Origin: Perognathus longimembris pacificus
Taxonomy: Eukaryota > Chordata > Mammalia > Rodentia > Heteromyidae
DNA length: 64,000 bases
Assembly: GCF_023159225.1 (NCBI RefSeq)
Contig: NC_063167.1
Coordinates: forward strand, 18,913,360 to 18,977,359
Reading direction: 5' to 3'
In this document: piece after piece, positions 55,776-64,000 of the stretch
How positions within the stretch are numbered: the first letter of the stretch is position 1
Layout: each line of letters starts with the position of its first letter
Notes under the pieces: model-generated
Told to the model about the DNA's origin: nothing
The model's database searches: none
The model's input: the letters and a program-made list of their open reading frames with translations, nothing else
Position numbers and translations under genes: made by a program

Positions 55776-57067
55776 TAAAAGATGGAAACTGCAAAGCAAT
55801 TGCAGTCCCGCCTCTGACAGCTGTAGAGGCCATGCTTCCTGCTGGCAGCTTCCCACGTTATCCCCACAGACGCTCACAAGAGCCAACAAATAGCAGCCTC
55901 CTTGTGCCCATTTGCCCATGTTGACACTGAAGCTCAGCTGGATGCCTGCCTGGCTCCAAGCATTTCTTCCGAGATGACAATCTTACCAGTCAAATTCAAC
56001 AGAGAAGGTGATAGGGGTGATAGTGAAGGAGCAAGGAGGAGACAATGAGCTAAGAGAACTTTGGGGGCGGGGGGAGTGGCATTACCTTCCAGAAGCATTT
56101 CAGGATGAACAGCCACATAGCCCTGACTTTGAACCTGGTAAATCAGCTCCTCAGCTCCCAGCAGGCTTTTAATCATGACCCGGCCATTGGCCAGATGACT
56201 TAGTCACAGGTGTGGCCCTGTTTTATGCATGTGCATGTGGTATAGGCTCCCAGGAGCAAGCTATCTGAGGTCCCACACAAGGCTCTGGGCCTCCAGTGTG
56301 TCTCTGAATTGCCAAGCTATAGCTGGGCATTCTGGAGGTGTCTGGCAGATGAGGAGAGAAGACCCCAGCTGTGTCTTCAGTCATAAGACCCATTGTTGTC
56401 GATCTCCTCCGTGGACAGTCTATACCTGGAGGGTTGGGCTGGGTCCATTCTGGCCACCTCTCATCTCCTAGCTCCAAGAAGAGGCTGGGTAGAGTGGACA
56501 GCTCTTTCCAAGAGCTGGAAGGAGGAGGGGAGAGATGGAGGGAGGAGGAGAAAGGGGCAGGATTAAGGCCAAATCCATGGGCCTTAGGCTGCACCCCACC
56601 TTAGGACCACCAGGGCTCTGTGTATCACATTGGAAGAGGAAAAAGCTCCCTGAATTATTTGTGGGTCATGGAGGTTTCCCTCCTAGGAGGGAAGGTCGTG
56701 GCCTTGACATCTAAGGGCTGCACACTGGCAGGGGCAGAACAGCTCCCAGTGCCCCAGAGAAGCATAGACAACAGCAGCAGGCAGCAGGGGGAGTCAGGGC
56801 AGGGGCAGGGCCTTGGGATGGCTGGGGGCCTCTGTAGTTCCCAGTGTGGCAGGGGCTAGGAAGTGTCCATCTACAGGCTAGGTTTCACACCCTACCAGGC
56901 CTTGGCTGGCTCCAGTAGGTGCTCCAGGGCACCCAGCCTGTCCCAGGCTCTGCTCCATTCAGCCTCCATCATTGACAACTCCACAAACAACAGGCTGTGG
57001 GGGACCCTGTGCACAGGCTTAGCCTTATGTCTCCCACACCACGCTTCATTCAGAGCTTTCCAGCCCA

Positions 57068-57130
57068 CGTGAAGGGTGAGGAAACGGAGGCTCCAAGAAG
57101 TTGAGTGGCTCAGAGTTAAGTGCTAGGAAA
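57068..57130 (-). repeat. MIR SINE fragment
   Basis: GTGAGGAAACGGAGGCTCCA, AAGTTGAGTGGCTCAGAG. Confidence 0.65.
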
Positions 57131-57496
57131 TGTCAATACCTGAGCCAGAAAGCCAGCCCCAAAGTACTGTGCCCCACAGTAATGCGCCCAGGCAGCTCTG
57201 GCCCTGATATTCTGTGATGCCATGATTTCCTTTCTGGCCTAAAGCCAGAGGTTCCCCCCGGAGGGGAACCCCACACCCCTGCCCCAGTCCACCCCCCACC
57301 CCGGCTTCACTGCTCAGCTCTGGGGTTTCCCAAACTCTCAAGCATCTGCTGCGGCAGCATTTACCCTAATGGCTCCCATGAGGGGCTGTGGGTCCGTTTC
57401 CCCTGCTTGGCTTAACTTCCTTTAAAGGTGAAGGAGGGTGACTTCCAGCCTCTGTATTTATCTCACTCTCACCACAGTGCTTCCTTTCAGCTTCAT

Positions 57497-57502
57497 TTTA
57501 TT
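57497..57502 (-). promoter_or_regulatory. Distal SDC3 poly(A) signal AATAAA
   Basis: On the minus strand AATAAA is preceded by a U-rich upstream stretch (about 57534-57560, TTTTGTTTTGTTTT type). It is followed by a CA about 20 nt downstream and then a GU-rich element (CTGTGGTGAGAGTG). This is the full arrangement expected of a strong cleavage and polyadenylation site, and puts the mRNA end near 57475-57482. Confidence 0.6.
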
Positions 57503-57882
57503 TCCTCTTATAAATGGGCACAGCACGGGATATGTTAAAAAAAAAACAAAACAAAATAAAAACAAACCAAACCAGCTCCTTCCCAAGGCGGGGACGGATG
57601 AGCACCCACACGGGCGGCGCCCGGTCTCTTTGTCCACTCGCTCTCCTCCACTTCTCCTCGTTTGAAGTTTTGGCCATAAACTCAGGACAGGTATGATTAA
57701 TAAACAGGTTATGGGGAGAGAATGGGGCGGGAAGGCCTGGGGAGGGGAGGGCAGATTCCCAGCTGTCGCAGGCCGGGTTGGGAGGGGGGGAGAGTTGTCT
57801 CTGTACAGGAGAAAGGACGCACGGGGGGAGGGGGGGACACTGTCTTCAGGGGGCTCCCTGGAGCCACGCTGCCTACGAAAAA

Positions 57883-57890
57883 TATTTACA
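57883..57890 (-). promoter_or_regulatory. Pumilio response element in SDC3 3' UTR
   Basis: The minus strand reads TGTAAATA, a perfect match to the PUM1/PUM2 consensus UGUANAUA. It lies between the two candidate poly(A) signals, so only the long mRNA form would carry it. Binding is inferred from the motif alone. Confidence 0.4.
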
Positions 57891-58023
57891 TGCATTCGCC
57901 ACACTGGGGCCGGGTGCACAGAGGCGCAGGGCAAGCACCTGGGAGATGCTGGCACCATTAACCCTCGGATGGTGACTTTGGGGGCCCAGGTGACGTCTCT
58001 AAATCTGTACATAGTTTGTGGGC

Positions 58024-58029
58024 TTTATT
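58024..58029 (-). promoter_or_regulatory. Candidate proximal SDC3 poly(A) signal AATAAA
   Basis: AATAAA on the minus strand, 527 nt upstream of the distal signal. The downstream GU element is weaker than at the distal site, so this would be a minor or regulated end, if used at all. Confidence 0.3.
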
Positions 58030-61000
58030 TACAGACAGGAGGCCTGGTGAGGCGAGCCTAGGAGTGCAGCTGGCAGAGGCAAGCCGGGAGACCCAAGAAG
58101 ACCCCCCCAAAAAAACTGCCCTGCCCTGGAGCCAAGGCCAGGTCTGCTCCCTGTGCGTGAGTTGGGCTTAGAGGCCTTGATGGGCAGCGGTGCCAACCAC
58201 AGGAGTCTGGCCTGAGCACCCTACACCCCTGCCACAGGCCTGCAGTGACCAAGGGGGCCAGCCTGGCCTGTGCCGTTCCCTGTATGGCCCCGGAGAAGAC
58301 AGTGCGAGCCCCACCTGCAGCTCTGTGGTCGTCAGCCTGCATCGCACTCTCCAAAGGCCAAAGCGAAGGTCGGCTGGAGCCATGCTCCAGCCTTGCAGGC
58401 TCCCTCTCATTTGGAATGCGCTGTGCTTCCAGGAATTTCCAGCCCTGACCCCTCTCTAGGAAGCATTAGGGTGTCTGTGGACCTGTTTGGGCAGGCCCTT
58501 CACGTACCAAACCACCGTACCTAGAGTGGGGGGAAGGGGTCCCTACACCCCACATTGCACCACAGAAGGCTCCAGCTCATCCTTTGAGCTGCACTCTCTT
58601 GAACCGCCCTAGCTTCCATCAGGCGAGCCCAGTGGACCTGGGCTCAGACCAGGAAGCTTCACAAGGACAAAGCCTAGACACTGGCCCTGTGTCCAGGGCT
58701 CCACGGACCAGGCCCTCAGCCTCATCTCTCAAATGCTTGGGACACAAGGGGGGCCTGTGCCAGGAGGCTGAGCTCACAGCCCCAAGTCCAGAGCCAGCCC
58801 ACAAGATGTGAAAAGTGGGCTCTGACCCAATGCTGGGTCTTCATCTCCACCCCGCCGCCCCCATGCCACATGCCCGTCCCTGGGCACTGAGCAGTAGCCC
58901 ACCCTAGAGCAGGATGAGGGCTGGGACTTGGGTCTCCTTCTGCTCCCTGTATCTGACCTTTCTACTACAGGGCTGGCCGAAGCCACGCCGCCTCTTCCAG
59001 GTCTCCTGGGTCCAGAATTCCTCCCACTCCGGCCCTTCTTCAAAGACTGGGGATTGACTGGATTCCTTACAAAGCTCTGGGCCCAGCAAGGCAGTCTTGG
59101 GGTCTGGAAGATGGAGCCCAGCCTGGAAGTGTGACCCCTGGGAAAACACAACTGCTCTAGCTCTAGGACCCTGCCCCTGCAGCCTTGGTCCCCGGCCCCC
59201 CAGCCTGCCCAAGTCTGCTGCCAGGGAATCTTGACAAGTAACAGAAATTAAACTTGGGGGGGAGGGGAGGTGATGTGAATCTGGGTTATGAGTGAGAGGT
59301 GGGGGGGGCCAGCCAATCACAACTCACACCACATCCCTTCGGCTGCAAGAGCCCCCACCAGGCACCCCCTCCCCTGGAGGAGAATGGTGACCCCCATGTC
59401 TGAAAATACCTACAAAGTGGCCCCACTTTCAGGAGTAACAAAGAAAAGGAGGTGGGCCTGGGGCCTGTGACACCCCTCCCCCACTGCAACCTGCCCCTGC
59501 CCATCTGAGCTCTGCCCTTGGGGACTGGGGCGCTGGCGTGGGCTGTCGCCAGCTGGGGGTCCAGCCAGCATCAACCAGAACTGCGGAGTTGTTTGGTCGG
59601 ATGGGCCAGCTGGTGTCCACAGGGAGGCCCTGGGATGGGTGGGTCTGAGGTCAGCCTGGTCAGGCTGGGGTGCAGAGGGCCCGGGCAGAGGCCCGCCCTC
59701 ACAGGCACTTTGGAGACTTGTGTCCTGGGAGGCAGAGTCAGCCCCTGGCTCACAGCAGGAAGGGGAGGTGGGGAGACATGGAGCCAGAACTGCCCCCTCC
59801 ACCTGGGCCTTTGGTCCTGAGAGAGCCAAGCTCCCTCCACAGCCTGGGCCATCTTCCTTCAGCCTTGGAAGAGCCTCATAGCCCTGTGTTGGGGACTGGC
59901 CTTGAGCCTCCCCTGTAAGCCACAGGAGGGAAGGAGGCAGCCAGGGATGAGGCCAGGCCCACAGGTACAAAGAGCCCTGAAAGGCTGTGGCAATGACCAT
60001 CCCCCCCCCCCCCACCCCGCAACACACACACACTTCATTCCAGGAAAGGTGAGTGCCTCCTGCCTTCCTCCAGCACTAATGTGGTTTGTGTGCAGTGAGA
60101 TTGTGCATCCCTGTGGGATTGTCTGAGGAGGCCGGGGGAGGGGAGAAGGGGGTGCGAAGAATGTGGCTGGTGTGGGCATCATGGTGGGGCATTGAGTGGA
60201 AACGGGGCAACTCCAGGTGACCCAATATGGGCTGAGTGCACCAGATTGATTCCACCTCCCCCGGGAGACTGAAAGTTTGGAGGCGCCATGTGTAGCATCC
60301 GATGTAAAAGGGGGGGAGGGAACAGAGAAGGAGGCCTGTGTGGTCATCTCCCCTTGTGACGATGACTCGTGGCTTGCATTGCGTGTTTGAGGGCTACTGG
60401 GGCAATGCGTCGGGAGGAGATGTGTGCGGGTTGTTGGTCTCAGTTGTCTGGGCAGTCAGGGCTACATATGATTTCCTGTCACGTGCTTCTGTCTTGGGTG
60501 TGAACATGGCAATGTGTGTAAAAAGTGGGCGATGGTATGGAGACCACTCACAGGAGAGATGCCAGCGTGGCCTCTCCCCGCCATGTGCTCTCGGGAAGCC
60601 ACTCCCCAGGGGACAATGGAGAGAGGGGAGCAGCCTGGGTACATGTGCACTGGGCAAGGGAGAGGGGCAAGGGTCCTGCCACCAGGACAGGCTGGTGATC
60701 AAGGACACCCTCTCACCCAGGCAGAAAAAGGCCCTGGGACAAGAGCAAGAGGCTTCAGTGTCTGGATGATTTTGAGAGCTGTTTGCCACATATTGGTCCT
60801 GATGACCAGCCTGACTGCCTCTCTACCCCAGAAAGCAGAGCTTACCCAAGCCCTGCAGGGTGAGCAGGGGAGCAGATGGCCTGGGGCCAGCTCCCAGCCC
60901 TTCCCATGCTTCCACCAGCCAATCAGAAGCTTCCTTCCTCCTGTCCATCAGACATAAGGTCCCGAAGCCCCAGGCTGGTGGTGGTGGGAACAAGAGATGA

Positions 61001-61207
61001 GCGCGTCAGGGCACAGTCTGGGGCAGGTGGCAGTGCCCCGTTGCTCAGGGATGATCTGTGTGATGCTGGCAGCCCGGGCAGGTCTTGACAGGGAGGGCAG
61101 AGAAGAACTGGGGCTGGGCTCCCAACCCCAGGCCTGGGCTGCTGGGGCCAGCTGGGGACTGGGCAGGGGAAGGAGGTGTTGAGGCTGCAGGAGGCACTGT
61201 GGCTCCT

Positions 61208-61374
61208 CTAGGCATAGAACTCCTCCTGCTTGTCTGGCTTCTGGTACGTGACGCTCGCCTGCTTGGGCTCCTCCAGCGTGTAGCTGCCCTCATCCTTCTT
61301 CTTCATGCGGTAGATGAGCAGCGTGACCAAGAAGGCGGCGAACAGGGCACCCACCACACCGCCCACAATCACAG
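61208..61374 (-). CDS. SDC3: SDC3 terminal coding exon (transmembrane helix and cytoplasmic tail)
   Basis: This exon has 167 coding bases; with the G carried over from exon 4 they encode 55 residues and a TAG stop at 61210-61208. The acceptor is a pyrimidine tract ending CCTCCACAG. Residues 1-22 form the transmembrane helix, with G5xxxG9 as the helix-packing motif that drives syndecan dimerisation. RMKKK (23-27) is the basic stop-transfer and start of the C1 region, which binds ezrin/Src-type partners in the family. TLEEPKQAS...KP is the variable region distinctive of SDC3. The end EEFYA is the C2 region with the PDZ-binding tail (syntenin, CASK in known syndecans). Nothing is missing or altered in the conserved residues. 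Confidence 0.98.
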
Positions 61375-63680
61375 CTGTGGAGGAAGAGACGGAGGTCAAG
61401 GCCCTGGAGGGAGGAGGCTGAAGGCCCAGAGGTGGGAGCTGGGGTGGGGAGCAGGCTGGGGAGCCTGGGTCTGGGATTGGAATTTTCCGTGAAGCTGGAC
61501 TCAGTCCCCCATTGCCAGGTCCTGGCCAGCCCCCGGTGCTCATCACCTAACACACTAACTCCTCATGCCAGTCCTGTGAGGGGCGCGGGGGTCCTCTCAA
61601 ATGTGAGCCACGTCCGCCCTAAGCTGCGTTGCAGTTACATGATAGCAGGGAAAGAAAACACCCCTCCCGCCCAGGGATGACACCTCCTTGTAGCAGAAGC
61701 TTCTGGACAGATGTGCTCCTCAGAATCTATCTACCCGGTACAATAGGCCTCCCCAACTCTCCACCTGAGAGGGGAGCCCTGGAGAGATGGCAGCTGCCCC
61801 TAGATGGGGAGCCAGGATGGGACTCAGGCCAATGTAGCCCAACAGGTCCGAAGGGCTGTGGTCAAGGGCAGGTGAAGGTCAAGCCAAAGAATGGACCAGA
61901 AATTAGCCTCCTGGGACAACCAGAGTGCCCCAGGAAAGCTGGGATCAGAGAGCAGGAAGTGTCAGAGATGGAGATAAGATCAAGGTCAGACTGGGGAGGG
62001 CAAAGCTCGGGGGGAGGGGAGGACAAGGGAAGGGCAGTGCAGTTGGCTTCCTCCTATTTGGCACCCAGGAAACCCATGCCTTGAACACCTTTCTGGGTTC
62101 CAAGAGCAACATGAAGGCCTTAGCAGTGACACGCGGCGGGGGGGGGGGGGGGGGTCTGAGGCCAGGCCTTACCTACGAGGACCTCCTTCCGCTCCAGAAT
62201 GCTCTTCTGAGGGAGCTGAGCAGCGGAGCTGCCCGAGTCGATGGCATTGTCTAGAAGGCCCGGGCCAGGGCGGGCGCCCTTGGGCAGCGTCCCAGATGGA
62301 GGTGACGGCTTGGCCGCGGGGACCTCCACGGCCACCACCTCGTTGGCTGCGTCAGGCTGTGTGGTCTCCTCCTCAGGCAGCTCGAAGTCCCCGCTGGGCC
62401 CCCCGCTCACCGGCACCTCTGGCTCCTCCCGGGCCGTGGTGAGGAAGGACTCGGGAGTCGGGGTCTGCAGAGAGAGTAGGGTGAGCCAAGCGCCAAGGTC
62501 CCCCACACAAGCCCACGCCACCAGTCCATCACTAAGCTAAGCACCCACCATACTTAGTGAGCAGCAGCCCTAGATTATGAGCCCGTGAAAGTATCATCAT
62601 TACCCTGGATGATAATAAATTATGCTCAGAGAGGATCAGTGGCGTGCCTCCTAAGGACACACAGCTAGTAAGTGATAGCGGCAGAACTAAAACCCGAATG
62701 TCTCCAGTCCCACAGTCTGTGTTTCAAATCACTCTACCATGCTGCCTCTATTCTCAGTCCGGCTAACATCCTGTCCACTTCCTGTCCCCAGCACTTCCCC
62801 TCTGGGAAGTCCCCTTGGGGACTTCTGGTGTGCTTGAGCCTGTCCTCCACCCCACCCCTTCACCGGCGGCTGGGGCAGAGGTGAGGACCTTAGCCCAGAG
62901 TCAGCTGCAGAACATAACCTGTAGAGTCAAGTGCCCCTGGGGCCAGTGTGCTGGGAACCAGTGGCCACCAAGAGCAAAATGCCTGCCCCTTCCCTCTCTC
63001 CCTCCCCCCTCCCTCAGGACCAAAGTGAGGGCAGAGGGAGCCCTCAGGGCAGGCGGAAGCTGCTTTGCAGGGGGCATGGGAGGAAGGCCGGGGTGAGGCA
63101 AAGGCAGGCAGTATATGGGGGCTCCACCTGCAGCCCCGGTGGTCCTGGCTTCTGCCCAGTGCTGAGCTGGGCTATTGTTTCCCCTTCCTGCACGGCCCTC
63201 AGCTCATGGAAACACCAGGGGAAAGGCCTGCTCTTGGGGGTCTGGTGGGGGACTGAGGAACTGACACTCCCAGAGGAAGCTCCAAAGCAGAAGGCTTTAG
63301 TGCCTGCCCAGGGCCACCACATCCCCTCCATGTGTGCCACCCACAAGGGCCAGGCCTGATGCCCTCCCTCCCTGGCCATCTCTATCTTATCAACAGCCCC
63401 ACCCCCGACCCCTGAAACACAAGCACATTAGCGGGAGTCCGCAGACCATGGGAGCTATGGCTTGTGTTCCAAACCCAACTCCACCACACACTATGGAGCC
63501 TCCAAAAGGTGTCTTCCACTCCCTGGGCTTTGGCTGCCTCTTCCGTAGAAGGAATTGATGGCAGTGCCCCCCACAGGTGGGCATGAGGAGGGCACAAGGA
63601 AAGCTCTGAGAGTCAGGGCCAGGCGCAATCCACCAGGGAGCTAAGGGCCGGCCAGTTCTACAGCCAGAGAATATCAGGAC

Positions 63681-63730
<50 letters not shown>

Positions 63731-64000
63731 CCCCCCATCCCTGATCACCCTGCCTAAGGGCAGCCGCAGCTCTCTCCTCCCGGGACTGCATGCAGCCTGG
63801 TTCTCTGGCCCCTCTGCCCCTGCCCGGTCCAGCCCAGCACCGTCCAACCCTCGCCTAGCCCTGCCCCCCTCCGCTCTCCCGCCCAGGCCTCACCCACCTG
63901 AGCCACCTCCGTGGGACCAGGGACGGTAGTCCCCAGGGGCAGGGTTATGGTCTTGATTACATCAGGCTCCTGGGTGGTGGCTGGCCGCGGAAGAGCTCTG
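61208..64000 (-). CDS. SDC3: Syndecan-3, C-terminal part (three exons, 5' end outside window)
   Basis: Joined minus-strand coding segments 64000-63898, 62464-62173 and 61374-61208 give one open frame of 186 residues plus stop. Syndecan-3 is a type I membrane heparan-sulfate proteoglycan of neural and other cells; it acts at the cell surface as a co-receptor and links to the cytoskeleton and PDZ proteins through its tail. The sequence shows a Pro/Thr-rich and acidic ectodomain, Ser-Gly sites, a dibasic juxtamembrane stretch (ERKE), a transmembrane helix with a GxxxG motif and the conserved tail ending EEFYA. Both introns have GT-AG ends on the minus strand with pyrimidine-rich acceptors, and phases match (0 between exons 3 and 4, 1 between exons 4 and 5). 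The tail and transmembrane segment match syndecan-3 as I know it rather than SDC1, 2 or 4. No frameshift or premature stop is seen, so the gene looks functional. Confidence 0.97.
61375..62172 (-). other. SDC3 intron 4
   Basis: 798 bp, GTAAGG at the 5' end and CCTCCACAG at the 3' end (minus strand). It is unique sequence apart from the homopolymer at 62138-62154. I see no SINE in it. Confidence 0.9.
62138..62154 (-). repeat. G17 homopolymer (C17 in SDC3 pre-mRNA)
   Basis: Seventeen G on the plus strand. In the SDC3 transcript it is C17, starting 18 nt inside intron 4 after the exon 4 donor. Length is probably polymorphic and error-prone in assembly. Confidence 0.9.
62173..62464 (-). CDS. SDC3: SDC3 exon 4 (membrane-proximal ectodomain)
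   Basis: This exon is 292 bases, 97 codons plus one base. The acceptor is CTCTCTCTGCAG just above 62464 and the donor is GTAAGG just below 62173. The peptide begins TPTPESFL, then carries an acidic stretch ([10 protein letters not shown] at residues 24-33), a Pro-rich linker and the juxtamembrane part ending ILERKEVLV. Ser-Gly dipeptides sit at residues 24-25, 57-58 and 77-78. The last (NAIDSGSSA) and the first have the acidic neighbours typical of glycosaminoglycan attachment, and the middle one (PPSGTLP) does not. The final G of the exon forms an Ala codon with the CT that opens exon 5. A run of 17 C (transcript strand) begins 18 nt below the donor. Confidence 0.96.
62590..62755 (-). repeat. 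MIR SINE
   Basis: Antisense MIR core: the run CTCAGAGAGGATCAGTGG, then CACACAGCTAGTAAGTGA, then an A-box side ending near CTACCATGCTGCCTC. Inside SDC3 intron 3. Confidence 0.75.
63681..63728. repeat. (CA)n microsatellite
   Basis: About 24 uninterrupted CA units inside SDC3 intron 3. Confidence 0.97.
63898..64000 (-). CDS. SDC3: SDC3 exon 3, 3' end (partial)
   Basis: Only the last 103 bases of the large ectodomain exon lie in the window; the rest continues beyond 64000. The first base completes an outside codon, then 34 codons follow, rich in Thr and Pro ([21 protein letters not shown]), as in the mucin-like Thr/Ser/Pro-rich domain special to syndecan-3. The exon ends after a Gln codon (CAG) and is followed by the donor GTGGGTGAG (minus strand, from 63897 down), phase 0. 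That phase fits exon 4, which opens with the Thr codon of TPTPES. Confidence 0.95.

Larger units (their letters stand above)
52661..57479. other. Intergenic DNA just below SDC3, no gene seen
   Basis: Repeats thin out towards SDC3; only those listed were found. No terminator-like or second transcript end recognised. Confidence 0.4.
57480..61207 (-). other. SDC3: SDC3 3' untranslated region
   Basis: From the stop codon to the distal poly(A) site is about 3.7 kb without a credible coding frame. A UTR of several kilobases is usual for this gene. No rodent SINE has landed in it, unlike the DNA on its left, which is packed with them; that is consistent with constraint on a transcribed 3' UTR. It contains short homopolymers (C13 at 60001-60013 followed by CA repeats) and G-rich patches. 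The right boundary is certain. The left boundary rests on the poly(A) signal at 57497-57502, and a shorter form could end near 58000. Confidence 0.75.
62465..63897 (-). other. SDC3 intron 3
   Basis: 1433 bp, GTGGGT at the 5' end and CTCTGCAG at the 3' end (minus strand). It holds an antisense MIR (62590-62755) and a (CA)24 microsatellite (63681-63728). The remainder is unique. Confidence 0.9.

Noticed and set aside
57458..58012. 184-codon minus-strand frame
   Set aside because: Covers the end of the SDC3 3' UTR and includes the distal poly(A) signal region; no domain seen.
59410..60033. 207-codon minus-strand frame
   Set aside because: Lies wholly in the SDC3 3' UTR, is GC-driven, starts in a C-run/CA repeat and has no known domain.

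Overview
This window is mammalian nuclear DNA, most likely from a geomyoid rodent (kangaroo rat, pocket mouse or pocket gopher). The evidence is the repeat content. There are about ten dimeric SINEs made of a tRNA-Ala/ID-like left half and a Geo-type right half; as I recall the literature, this IDL-Geo structure is restricted to Geomyoidea. Some two dozen further SINEs join a 7SL/B1-like left half to the same right half. Ancient mammalian MIR, L2 and L1 3' ends are also present. Genus and species cannot be decided from the sequence alone.

One protein-coding gene is certain: the 3' part of syndecan-3 (SDC3) on the minus strand at the right end. The window holds the end of exon 3 (63898-64000), exon 4 (62173-62464), the terminal coding exon (61208-61374) and a long 3' UTR reaching a well-formed poly(A) site near 57480. 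Together the exons encode the last 186 residues: the membrane-proximal ectodomain with glycosaminoglycan-type Ser-Gly sites, the transmembrane helix and the cytoplasmic tail ending EEFYA. Splice phases agree across both junctions (phase 0, then phase 1).

The other ~57.4 kb (1-57480) lies downstream of SDC3 and is a gene desert in which I find no convincing protein gene. In other mammals this interval lies between SDC3 and LAPTM5 (from memory). It contains dense SINEs, a few LINE 3' ends, old MIRs and many microsatellites, several of them long purine tracts that begin exactly at SINE 3' ends. The one non-repeat place that looks like a promoter is 33960-34140: a CCAAT box, an inverted CCAAT box and a 12/14 match to the RFX X-box, followed by a strong-context ATG and a 69-codon reading frame. 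It is the best candidate for an undescribed transcription unit.

Other points of interest are a tRNA-like reading of the shared Geo half, a trimeric B1-B1-ID composite SINE seen three times, a 334-bp insertion carrying four 44-bp CCAAT-type repeats, a 229-bp insertion of unknown origin inside a SINE, and a Pumilio site placed between two candidate poly(A) signals of SDC3.
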